Below, piece after piece: positions 55,052-63,354 of a stretch of DNA of 64,000 nucleotides. A program made the position numbers and the translations under genes. Under the pieces are notes generated by a model that did not search any database, was not told where the DNA came from, and was given only the letters and a program-made list of their open reading frames with translations. Position 1 is the first letter of the stretch; every line of letters begins with the position of its first letter. The stretch comes from Saccharothrix deserti (GTDB lineage Bacteria > Actinomycetota > Actinomycetes > Mycobacteriales > Pseudonocardiaceae), in the NCBI RefSeq assembly GCF_009769385.1, contig NZ_VKAB01000022.1:62001-126000 (forward strand), in the 5' to 3' direction.

Positions 55052-55276
55052 CTGGAGACCGTGCGGATTCGCTTCCCCGGCCCGCTCCGCGATCGTCCAG
55101 CAGTTCTTGCGCGGCAGGTCCGACAGCAGACCCAGCACCGACCACCCTGCCCGGTGCCGTGGTTCCACCCGGGCGAACCGTCCCGCGACACGGCCCACGG
55201 CCACCTCGAACGCCTCCCGCCAACGAGCGGGATCTACGCTGTGACCCGCGGCCACTGTCTCATCGCCACTCCACAC
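55052..55276 (-). pseudogene. IS701-type transposase, N-terminal fragment
   Basis: The minus strand reads DPARWREAFEVAVGRVAGRF, RVEPRHRAGWSVLGLLSDLP and RKNCWTIAERAGEANPHGLQ, the characteristic N-terminus of IS701-family transposases. Homology ends abruptly at GLQ; the catalytic DDE part is absent. Confidence 0.8.
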
Positions 55277-55354
55277 GAGTCACGATGATCAACGGTGGCC
55301 GTACCCGTTTCCGAACCAGGCCCCACCAGTCGGACCGCGCCCGAGTTGGCGAGT

Positions 55355-55371
55355 CCGAGTGTCGCACTCGG
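55355..55371. terminator. Short palindrome downstream of the beheaded small gene
   Basis: CCGAGTG-TCG-CACTCGG, 7-bp perfect arms, about 20 bp past the stop of the 55392-55707 remnant on the minus strand. It is a plausible terminator or protein site. Confidence 0.4.
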
Positions 55372-55391
55372 CGTTCCCGCCCGAGCGAAAG

Positions 55392-55707
55392 TCACGGCTT
55401 CGCGCTCTGACGGTGCATGGGTGGCCGATCGAGTATTTCTACGTACATGATCCGGCCGTCCACGACGTCCAGGATCAGCATGCCTTTCGAGGGCAAGAGA
55501 GGCACGCGCCGATGGCCCGCGCCATACGGCTGCCCCTGCGGATGATCTGCCGTCCGGATGCTCTGGCAAAAGTCATCGCCGCAGCCGCACCCGCCAACCA
55601 GACGAAGATCCCGCGCGCTGATGGCCAGCTCGCGTTCTCCTTCCTGCTCCAGGAGGGCAGTCAGCTCGGCGACGAGGTCTGGGAAGACGTCGCGAACGAG
55701 CGGAAGA
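55392..55707 (-). pseudogene. Conserved small protein with CxCxxxxC motif, start codon lost
   Basis: A frame without any usable start codon reads VFPDLVAELTALLEQEGERE, LVGGCGCGDDFCQS, PYGAGHRRVPLLPSKGMLIL and DVVDGRIMYVEILDRPP to a stop at 55392. The coding character is strong (closing beta strands plus a CGCGDDFC cluster), and from memory it resembles an unnamed actinobacterial family of about 100 aa. The frame begins exactly where the upstream LuxR gene breaks off, with no ATG/GTG/TTG before the first conserved helix. It seems to have lost its 5' end in the same deletion. Confidence 0.6.
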
Positions 55708-57804
55708 CTATTCGCCCAGTGCGTAGGTGACGGCCTCTTCTTGGGTCATCCGTACGCCTTGTTGGAGGGCGTCGTGGTAGGCGCGTTCACCGAGGGCTTC
55801 GCGAGTCCGTGTCCGCCATTCCCGCCCCTGGTCGACCAAGGCGCCGAAGCCGAACAGCGGTCGGCCGATCGGCTCCCACATCTTGTCCGCCGCCCCCTGC
55901 AGCACGGCCGCCCGAGCCCAGTCGCCCTCCGCGGCAGCGGCCCACGACAAGAGATCCACACCGAACGGGTAGCCCAGCTGGTCGGTCACGTCACGCTTGA
56001 CGCGGAGGCACTCACACAGGTGAGCCGTCGCTTGCCGGGGGTTTCCCGCTGTCAACCACGTGATGCCGGCAGTGATCAACGCCCAGGACAAGGCCCAGCG
56101 TTCTCCCAGCGCCGCGCAGATGTTCCGGCACTCGTCGAGCAGGTCCATGGCGTGGTCGGTGTCACCGGCCGTGCCGGCGACAAGTATCTGAATCGGAAAA
56201 ATGATCAACGCGGGCGCGGTCCACCGGGGCGATGCCCGGTGGCGAGCCAGGACGTGATCAAGGAGTGGAATCGCCTGCGGCGGGTCGCCGGACGCCAGTC
56301 GCACCCAGCCGAGGTACTGGGTCGCATAGGCCAGCTCGGTATCCTCGCCCAGCTCCTGGGCGAGGTCCCGGCTTTCTTCCACCAGAGCCAGGCCGGCCTG
56401 GTAATCGCCCTGCAAGCAGGCGATCCATCCGTTGATCCACAGTCCCCGCGCGCGGTCCCGGCTGGGTGCCTGGTCGGCTTGCAGCGCCCGGTCGAGCCAG
56501 TACCGGCCGTCACGGACGAACCCGCAGGCGATCCAGTAGAACCACAGGGCCGTGCCCAGCCGCAGGCCCTCCCGCTGCCGGCCGGGAACCGTCAGGCAGT
56601 AGTCCAGCGCCTCGAAGAGGTTGACCCGCTCGACTCGCAACCGCTCGGCCCACTCGGGCTGGCGCGGGCCTCCCGAGTCCGCGTCGGCCTGCTCGGCCAG
56701 GTGCAGGTAGTAGTCGCGGTGCCGGCGGCGCAGCCCAGCCGTGTCACCGGCCTCGGCCAGCCGCTCCTGCCCGTACTGGCGAATGGTCTCCAGGAGCTGG
56801 TACCGCACCCCGGTACCGCACTCCTCCCGGACCAGAACCGATTTGTCGATCAGCCCGGCCACCGCACCGAGAACCTCGTGGTGCGCCAGCCCCGGACCGG
56901 CGCACACGTGTGCGGCCGCGTCCAGGTCGAAATCCCCGGCGAACACCGAACACCTGGCCCAGAGCAGTCGTTCCGCCTCCGAGCACAGCTCGAAACTCCA
57001 CTCGACCGTCGCCCGCAGGGTCTGATGGCGCGGCAGGGCCGTGGGGCTCCCGCCCGTCAACAGCGCGAACCGGTCCTCCAGCCGGACCAGCATCTGCTCC
57101 ACCGACAACATCGGCATCCGGACCGCGGCCAGTTCGATCGCCAACGGCAACCCGTCCAGCCGCCGGCACAACCGCGTCACCACCGGCTCATTGTCCCTGG
57201 TCAGGGCGAACCCCGGAGCAGCCGCGGCCGCCCGGTCCACGAACAACGCCAGCGCGTCGCGGGAGTACGCCGTCACCCGCGCACCGGACTCGGTGGGCGG
57301 CAGGGACAGCGGTGGGACGGGCCAGCGATGTTCACCGGAGACACCGAGCGGTTCCCTGCTGGTGGCCAGCACGGACAACCGCGGCACAGCGGTCAGCAAC
57401 CGAACCACCAACCGGCCACAACCGTCCAGCACATGCTCACAGTTGTCCAAAATGAGCAGCAGGCGCTTGTCCTCCAGGAACTCGGCCAGCACGGTCGCCG
57501 GATCCCGCCGCGAGTGATCGCGCAAACCCAGCGCGGCGGCGACAGCCTGCTCCACCAGCGCCGGATCGCCGAGCGTGGCCAACTCCACCAGCCACACCCC
57601 GTCGGGAAACGCCCGACGGACCGCGCGCCCCACCTGCACGGCCAGCCTGGACTTCCCCACCCCACCGACCCCGGTCAAGGTCACCAACCGGGCCGCGGAC
57701 AGCACGCGTTTCACCTCGGCTATTACCTGCCGCCGACCCACGAAACTCGTCACGTCGGGCGGCAGGTTGCCTGCCACCCGGCCCGATCCGGTGCTCGCCA
57801 TCAC
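55708..57804 (-). CDS. LuxR-type ATPase regulator that has lost its DNA-binding domain
   Basis: A protein of about 698 aa. N-terminal NPPDVTSFVGRR-like lead-in, P-loop TLTGVGGVGKSRL near residue 45, RLLLILDNCEHVLDG Walker B, GLPLAIELAAVRMPMLS of the NB-ARC region, then a TPR-like half. It stops at EEAVTYALGE, the point where its two paralogues continue into a linker and a LuxR HTH. The DNA-binding domain is thus missing through a deletion fusing it to the 5'-truncated small gene next door. It may be a dead regulator or act only by protein contact. The GTG start at 57804 lies 6 bp after the stop of the upstream paralogue, so the two form an operon. Confidence 0.85.
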   Translation of the reverse strand: MMASTGSGRVAGNLPPDVTSFVGRRQVIAEVKRVLSAARLVTLTGVGGVGKSRLAVQVGRAVRRAFPDGVWLVELATLGDPALVEQAVAAALGLRDHSRRDPATVLAEFLEDKRLLLILDNCEHVLDGCGRLVVRLLTAVPRLSVLATSREPLGVSGEHRWPVPPLSLPPTESGARVTAYSRDALALFVDRAAAAAPGFALTRDNEPVVTRLCRRLDGLPLAIELAAVRMPMLSVEQMLVRLEDRFALLTGGSPTALPRHQTLRATVEWSFELCSEAERLLWARCSVFAGDFDLDAAAHVCAGPGLAHHEVLGAVAGLIDKSVLVREECGTGVRYQLLETIRQYGQERLAEAGDTAGLRRRHRDYYLHLAEQADADSGGPRQPEWAERLRVERVNLFEALDYCLTVPGRQREGLRLGTALWFYWIACGFVRDGRYWLDRALQADQAPSRDRARGLWINGWIACLQGDYQAGLALVEESRDLAQELGEDTELAYATQYLGWVRLASGDPPQAIPLLDHVLARHRASPRWTAPALIIFPIQILVAGTAGDTDHAMDLLDECRNICAALGERWALSWALITAGITWLTAGNPRQATAHLCECLRVKRDVTDQLGYPFGVDLLSWAAAAEGDWARAAVLQGAADKMWEPIGRPLFGFGALVDQGREWRTRTREALGERAYHDALQQGVRMTQEEAVTYALGE

Positions 57805-57810
57805 CGCTCT

Positions 57811-60165
57811 CTAGTTTTCTCGTTGTCCGGCGACCCAGGTGGCCAGTTGGGTGCGTTTGGTGAAGCCGAGTTTGGTCATGATGTTCTTGACGTGGCTCTC
57901 GGCGGTGCGCTGGGAGATCACCAGCCGGGCGGCGATCCCCTTGTTGGTGAGGCCCTCGGCGACCAGGTCGGCAACCTGTTGCTCGCGTCGGGTGAGAGTC
58001 GTCGTGGTGCCGACGGGTGACCGCGCCGGCTGAGGCTTCTCGTTCAGGGCGTACCCGATCGCGTCTGCCAAGCCCAGGTCCACGCCGCGCTGGAAAGCGG
58101 CCTGGAACGCCCGCTCGCCCAGCGCACGACGAGTCCGCTGCTCGCACTCATCGTGATAGCCGCGCAGGTGGGGGGACTTCGCCGGGGACGCGCCGATGGC
58201 CTGCCAGCACTCCCGCACGGCACCGAGGAGCGTGGCGGCGCGCCGTCGATCCGGCTCGCCGGCCGCGATCCAGGCCAGGGCCTCCAGACACCAGGCGAAG
58301 CCGAGCAGGTCATTGAGCGGGAGTTTCAAGCGCAGGCTCTCCCGCACCAACCCGACCGCCTGCCGTGGGTGGCCCTGCTGCCACAGCGCCAGCCCGAGGA
58401 CCCACAGCGAGATCGACCGGTACCAGACCTCGCCGCGGGGCTCGGTGATCGCCAGTGCCTCTTCGTGGCAGGCCAACGCCCGGGTGGGGTCCCCGAGCCC
58501 TTCGCTGGCCAGCGCGAGCGCGAGGAGGGTTTCGAGCAGCCGGGGGATGTCGCCCTCGGCACGGTAGGTGTCCAGGGCGGCGTCCAGCAGCGCGACCGCG
58601 TGGTGGAGGTCGCCCCGGTATGTCGCCAGGTACCCGGAGGCGAGCGTGAACAGCACGCGCGTCGAGGCATCACCCAACTGCTCGGCGACCTGCTGTCCCT
58701 CGGCCACCAGGGCCGATGTGGCAGCGATGTCGCTCTGGTGCCCGGCCAGCATGCTGTCGGCGTAAAGAGCCCGGCCCCGGTCCGCGCTGGGCCGCGGCTG
58801 CTGGGCCAGGGCACGGCCGAGCCAGTACCGGCCCTCGCTGAGCAGCCCCCGGCCGAACCAGTACAGGTACAACGATGTGGCCATCCGCAGCCCGGCCCCG
58901 GCCTGGCCGGGTTCGGTGAGGCAGAACTCCAGCGCGGCCCGGATGTTCGGGTACTCCCGCTCCAGGCGGGCGAACCAGTCCACCTGCCGGGGACTGATCC
59001 ACTCGGCGTCCGCGCGCGCCACGAGCTCGGCGTACCAGTCCCGGTGCCGCCGGCGTGGTTCGGTGTCCTGGCCGGATTCCCGCAGCTTGTCCTGACCGTA
59101 TTCGCGGATGGTGTCCAGCAGTCGGTAACGCACGAGGGTGCCGTCGTCCTCGAAGATCAGGATCGACTTGTCCACCAGGGAGATCACCAGCTCGGGTACG
59201 TCCTCCGACGCCAGGCCGTCCCCGGCGCAGATGCCCTCGGCCGCCGCCAGCTCGAAGCTACCGACGAACACCGTCAGCCGAGCCCACAGCCGCTGTTCCG
59301 CACGCGTGCACAGCTCGTAGCTCCACTCGATGCAGGCCCGCAGGGTCCGATGGCGGGGCTGCGTGCTGCGCAGACGAGTCTCCAAGAGCCGGAACCGGTC
59401 GGACAGGCGGTGCAGGATCTCCCCCGGCGACAGCACCGGCAACCGCGCCGCGGCCAGCTCGATCGCCAGCGGCAGCCCTTCCAACCGGCGACAGATCTCC
59501 GCGACCGCGACATCGTTGTCGGTCGTGAGGCAGAACCCGGGCACCACCGCCACGGCCCGCTCCGTGAACAGGGTCACCGCCTCGAACCGGGACAGTCCCG
59601 GCAAGCTGTGTGGCTGTCGTGGGTCCGGCACCGACAGCGGCGGCACCGACAGCGGCGGCACCGGCAGCGCGACCTCCCCACCGATACCCAGCCGCTCCCG
59701 ACTGGTGGCCAGCACCCGCAACCCCGGACAGGACCGCAGCAGCGCATCGACCAGCTTCGCGACCGCGTCCACCACGTGTCCGCAGTTGTCCAGCACCAGC
59801 AGCACCTGCCGGTCAGCGAGGTACTCCGTCAGCCTCGCGACCGGCGGGAGCCCCGGCTGCTCACCCGGCCCCAGCGTGGGCTGCTCCCGCAGCCCCAGGG
59901 TGTCGGCCACGGTGTGCGCCACCAGCTCCGGATCCTGCAGCTCGCCCAGCTCGACCAGCCACTCCCCATCGTCGAACGCCCGCTGCACCTGCGTGGCCAC
60001 CCGCAGCGCGAGCCGGGACTTGCCGACACCCCCGACCCCCGTCAACGTCACCAGGCGGGAGGCCGACAGCACCCGCTTGGCCTCGGCCACCTCGCGCCGA
60101 CGGCCGACAAAACTGGTCAGCTCCAGGGGCAGATTCCCGACCCTGCCCGGAGCGGTGAGTGACAT
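57811..60165 (-). CDS. LuxR-family regulator with NB-ARC-type ATPase (paralogue 2, complete)
   Basis: A protein of about 784 aa. LELTSFVGRRREVAEAKRVL, P-loop TLTGVGGVGKSRLAL near residue 42, VLLVLDNCGHVVDAVA, GLPLAIELAAARLPVL, a TPR-like middle region and a C-terminal LuxR HTH (TRREQQVADLVAEGLTNKGI, ARLVISQRTAESHV). The NB-ARC part holds a small in-frame repeat (VPPLSVPPLSVP). I chose the ATG at 60165 (MSLTAPGRVGN) because it begins just before conserved sequence; the frame reaches 60183. It likely senses a ligand through its ATPase/TPR part and regulates transcription; the target is unknown. Confidence 0.9.
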   Translation of the reverse strand: MSLTAPGRVGNLPLELTSFVGRRREVAEAKRVLSASRLVTLTGVGGVGKSRLALRVATQVQRAFDDGEWLVELGELQDPELVAHTVADTLGLREQPTLGPGEQPGLPPVARLTEYLADRQVLLVLDNCGHVVDAVAKLVDALLRSCPGLRVLATSRERLGIGGEVALPVPPLSVPPLSVPDPRQPHSLPGLSRFEAVTLFTERAVAVVPGFCLTTDNDVAVAEICRRLEGLPLAIELAAARLPVLSPGEILHRLSDRFRLLETRLRSTQPRHRTLRACIEWSYELCTRAEQRLWARLTVFVGSFELAAAEGICAGDGLASEDVPELVISLVDKSILIFEDDGTLVRYRLLDTIREYGQDKLRESGQDTEPRRRHRDWYAELVARADAEWISPRQVDWFARLEREYPNIRAALEFCLTEPGQAGAGLRMATSLYLYWFGRGLLSEGRYWLGRALAQQPRPSADRGRALYADSMLAGHQSDIAATSALVAEGQQVAEQLGDASTRVLFTLASGYLATYRGDLHHAVALLDAALDTYRAEGDIPRLLETLLALALASEGLGDPTRALACHEEALAITEPRGEVWYRSISLWVLGLALWQQGHPRQAVGLVRESLRLKLPLNDLLGFAWCLEALAWIAAGEPDRRRAATLLGAVRECWQAIGASPAKSPHLRGYHDECEQRTRRALGERAFQAAFQRGVDLGLADAIGYALNEKPQPARSPVGTTTTLTRREQQVADLVAEGLTNKGIAARLVISQRTAESHVKNIMTKLGFTKRTQLATWVAGQREN

Positions 60166-60347
60166 GACACCTTCACACCGCAACCCACGGCTGCTGCTCG
60201 ATCTTCAGCGCCCAACCGAACCCGGGCACTGCCACCACGTTAACCGCTGCAGCGCCGACACACGAAGGGAAACTTCCAGCGGCGACCAAAGCACCCCACT
60301 CATATCGAGCCGGAACTATTCGGTTCCTGCATGATCGCGTAGCGGAC

Positions 60348-60627
60348 GTGGCGAGCCTGGAAGCAGCCGCGGACGAGGTGCGGTTGACGCCGGCGCTCGG
60401 CCTGGCGACCGCGGCGGTGTGGACCGCTCCCCCGGGCCTGATCATCGGCACGGTTGTGTTGGCGTTGGGCGTCACGTCCAACACGCCCGCGTTCTTCTCC
60501 GCCGCCTTCGCCACCGCACGCCCCGTCCGCCATCGCCCTGGCCGGGTGCCTCTGGACCCTCTCCCCGACCGCCCGGCACGCCGACCGTTCGCAGGCCGCC
60601 GGAACACCCGAAGAGACGGAACCCTGA
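60348..60627 (+). pseudogene. MFS transporter, C-terminal remnant
   Basis: The plus strand reads GLIIGTVVLALGVTSNTPAF, FSAAFATARP, typical of the helix before the last pair of an MFS exporter. A deletion and frame change then join it to SAIALAGCLWTLSPTARHAD and PAGT-like GTPEETEP with a stop at 60627. About 85 codons remain. It lies between divergent LuxR paralogues. The rest of 60166-60723 shows nothing else. Confidence 0.5.
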
Positions 60628-60723
60628 CGTCTCGCAAGTCGGCGCCGCTCCTGTGCCGGCAGTGGCCGAACCGTTGTGAGCACACCCTGCGCTGCCGAGC
60701 GCGTCGCACTACCGTTCGGTGGT

Positions 60724-63057
60724 ATGAGCTCCGTCGTTCGGCAGAGGACGTCGAGCCTTCCGCTGGAGCTGAGCAGCTTCGTCGGCCGTCGGCGCGAGGT
60801 GGACGAGGTCAGGCGCCTGCTGTCGTCATCCCGCCTGGTGACCCTCACCGGGCCCGGTGGGGTGGGCAAGACACGTCTCGCCCTGGAAGTGACCAACGCG
60901 GTGCGCAGGGCGTTCCCGGACGGCGTGGTGGTGGTCGAGCTGGACCAGCTGCGCGATCCCGAACTGGTGCCGAACTCGGTCGCGGTGGCCGTGGGCCTGC
61001 GGGAGAACGCGGACCGCACGACGGTCGAGCTGATGATCGAGTACTTGGCTTCGCGCCGGTTGCTGCTGGTCCTGGACAACTCGGAGCACCTGGTCGACGC
61101 GGTCGCCGAGCTGGCCGCCAAGTTGTTGCAGCGCTGTCGGGAACTGCGGATCCTGGCGACCAGCCGGGAGTGGCTGGGCATCCAGGGCGAGGCCGTCCTG
61201 CCGGTGCCGCCGCTGACGCTGCCCGACCCCGACCTGCCGCTCGCCGACCAGGACCTGATCCGCTCCGAGGCGGTGGCCCTGTTCGTGGAACGGGCGGCGT
61301 CGACCCGGCCCGGTTTCACCGTCGGCGAGCACAACGGCGCGGCGATCGTGGAGATCTGCCAGCGCCTCGACGGCCTCCCACTGGCGATCGAACTGGCCGC
61401 GGCACGCCTGCGCGCGCTGTCGGAGAAGGACATCCTCGCCAGGCTGGCCGATCAGCCGCACCTGCTGACCACCCGGCTGCGGCACGTGCCCGCGCGGCAG
61501 CAGACGTTGCGGGCGTGCATCGAGTGGAGCCACGGCCTGTGCTCCCCCGGGGAGCAGTTGCTGTGGGCGCGCCTGTCGGTGTTCGCGGGCGCGTTCGAAC
61601 TGGACGCCGCGGAAGAGGTCTGCGCGGGTGACGTGCTGGATGTCGGTGACGTGGTGGATCTGGTGGCGTCCCTGATGGACAAGTCGATCCTGGTCAGGGA
61701 ACAGCACGGCGACGTCGTGCGGTACCGGGTGCTGGAGACCATCCGCGAGTTCGGCGTGGAGCAGTTGGAGCGGACCGGTGAGCACGCCGACCTGCGCCGC
61801 CGGCACCGCGACTGGTACCTGGAGCTGGTGGAACGGGCCCAGGCGGACTGGGTCAGCCCCAAACAGGTCGAGTGGTTCGGCCGGCTGGACCGGGAGCACT
61901 CGAACATCCAAGCGGCCATGGCCTACTGCCTGGGCGAGCCCGGCGAGGTCGAACCCGCGATGCGAATGCTGGCGGCACTGTTCCACTTCTACTGGTGGGG
62001 CCGCGGCTGGACCAAGGAGGGCAGGTTGTGGCTGTCACGCGCGCTCGACCAGCCGAGCCCGCCGACCGCCGTCCGCGCCAGGGCCCTGCTCACCGACGGT
62101 GCGCTGGCGCTGGGCGCCGGGGACATCGAGGGCGGCCTCCGGCGTCTGGAGGAGGCCGAGGGCATCGCCGCCGGTCTGGACGACCCCACCATCGACGCCC
62201 ATGCCTGCTGGGTGTCCGGGTGCGCCGTGATGTACAGCGGTGACCTCCCCGGCTCGATCGAGATCATCGAACGAGGGCTGGCCGTGCTGCCGCCGGGGGT
62301 CGACCTGCCGATGCGCCTCAACATGCTGCTGGGCTGTGCGATCTCCTCGGGACTGCTCGGCGACTCGGACCGCGCCAACGCCTACCACGAGGAGTCGCTG
62401 CGGATCACCGGTTCGGCCGGCGAGTGCTTCCACCGGTCCTGGGCCCTCTGGGCGCTCGGCCTGTTCGCGATGCAACAGGGCGACCACAGCCGGTCCGCCG
62501 AGCTGTACCGGGAGAGCATCCGGCTGCGCCGGGACATCCGCGACCTCACCGGGTTCGGCTGGTCGGTCGAGTCGCTGGCCTGGACGGAGGCGGCGTTCGC
62601 GCCTCCCGAGCGGGTGGCGACGCTGCTCGGCATCGCGGACCGGCTCTGGGAGATCATGGGTCGGCCGCTGGAGACCTACCAGCACCAGTACCCCTACCAC
62701 GTGGACTGCGAGCGGGTCGCGCGGGAACGCCTCGGCCGCAAGCGGTTCGAGGCGGCGTTCGAGCGCGGGCGGGTGATGAGCACGGACGAGGCCGTGGCGT
62801 TCGCCCTGGGCGAGGTCCCCCCGCCGACGGCGACCGTGCCGACACAGGCGCCGCGACTGCTGACCCGCCGCGAGTGGGAGATCGCCGAACTGATCGCCGA
62901 AGGCCTGACCAGCAAAAAAGTCGCCACCCGACTCGTCATCTCCGTGCGCACCGCGGAAACCCACACCGAGCACATCCTCACCAAACTCGGGTTCACCTCC
63001 CGCGCGCAGATCGCGACCTGGGTCGTCGAACAACGTGCCAAGCACGTGTCCGGGTAG
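60724..63057 (+). CDS. LuxR-family regulator with NB-ARC-type ATPase (paralogue 3, complete)
   Basis: A 777-aa regulator divergent from its two paralogues. LELSSFVGRRREVDEVRRLL, P-loop TLTGPGGVGKTRLAL near residue 40, RLLLVLDNSEHLVDA, GLPLAIELAAARLRALS, a TPR-like region with YWWGRGWTKEGRLWLSRALD, and a C-terminal LuxR HTH (TRREWEIAELIAEGLTSKKV, TRLVISVRTAETHT). I chose the ATG at 60724 because the conserved region begins at once; a GTG at 60676 would add a non-conserved leader. Sequence similarity to the other two is high throughout, so all three descend from recent duplication. Confidence 0.9.
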   Translation: MSSVVRQRTSSLPLELSSFVGRRREVDEVRRLLSSSRLVTLTGPGGVGKTRLALEVTNAVRRAFPDGVVVVELDQLRDPELVPNSVAVAVGLRENADRTTVELMIEYLASRRLLLVLDNSEHLVDAVAELAAKLLQRCRELRILATSREWLGIQGEAVLPVPPLTLPDPDLPLADQDLIRSEAVALFVERAASTRPGFTVGEHNGAAIVEICQRLDGLPLAIELAAARLRALSEKDILARLADQPHLLTTRLRHVPARQQTLRACIEWSHGLCSPGEQLLWARLSVFAGAFELDAAEEVCAGDVLDVGDVVDLVASLMDKSILVREQHGDVVRYRVLETIREFGVEQLERTGEHADLRRRHRDWYLELVERAQADWVSPKQVEWFGRLDREHSNIQAAMAYCLGEPGEVEPAMRMLAALFHFYWWGRGWTKEGRLWLSRALDQPSPPTAVRARALLTDGALALGAGDIEGGLRRLEEAEGIAAGLDDPTIDAHACWVSGCAVMYSGDLPGSIEIIERGLAVLPPGVDLPMRLNMLLGCAISSGLLGDSDRANAYHEESLRITGSAGECFHRSWALWALGLFAMQQGDHSRSAELYRESIRLRRDIRDLTGFGWSVESLAWTEAAFAPPERVATLLGIADRLWEIMGRPLETYQHQYPYHVDCERVARERLGRKRFEAAFERGRVMSTDEAVAFALGEVPPPTATVPTQAPRLLTRREWEIAELIAEGLTSKKVATRLVISVRTAETHTEHILTKLGFTSRAQIATWVVEQRAKHVSG

Positions 63058-63305
63058 GGCGGACCGCTCGTCACCGCTGCCCGACGGCGTGGTCCGGCCG
63101 CCCGTTCACCACCGGATTCGTGCTGCTCACCGTGGCGGACCCCTGAGTACTCCACGCCGCCGACGTGGCCGTATACACGCTGCCGCTCTACGTGATCGGT
63201 CCGCGGGCATCCCGGGCGCCGGCCACCGCCCTCGCCGGGTGCCCAGGTGGTCACCCAACCCGATAGAACCGCGCCGTCTCGTAATTGACAGACCAACTCC
63301 CCCTG
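63058..63305. other. Intergenic region, possible membrane-protein scrap
   Basis: No gene is supported. The plus strand shows TTGFVLLTVADP, a stop, then AVYTLPLYVIGPR, which is vaguely like a transporter helix pair, but this is too short to call. Confidence 0.3.
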
Positions 63306-63354
63306 CTGACCCGGGGTGGGGCGGCCGACCGACCGGCCGCCCACCCCGGGTCAG
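63306..63354. terminator. Hairpin at the end of the expansin gene
   Basis: CTGACCCGGGGTGGGGCGGCC against GGCCGCCCACCCCGGGTCAG, a ~20-bp stem with one bulged base and an 8-nt loop. The right arm overlaps the stop codon of the expansin gene. It probably terminates both convergent genes. Confidence 0.7.

Noticed and set aside
55558..58020. Plus-strand open frame of 820 codons
   Set aside because: Antisense shadow of the LuxR paralogues.
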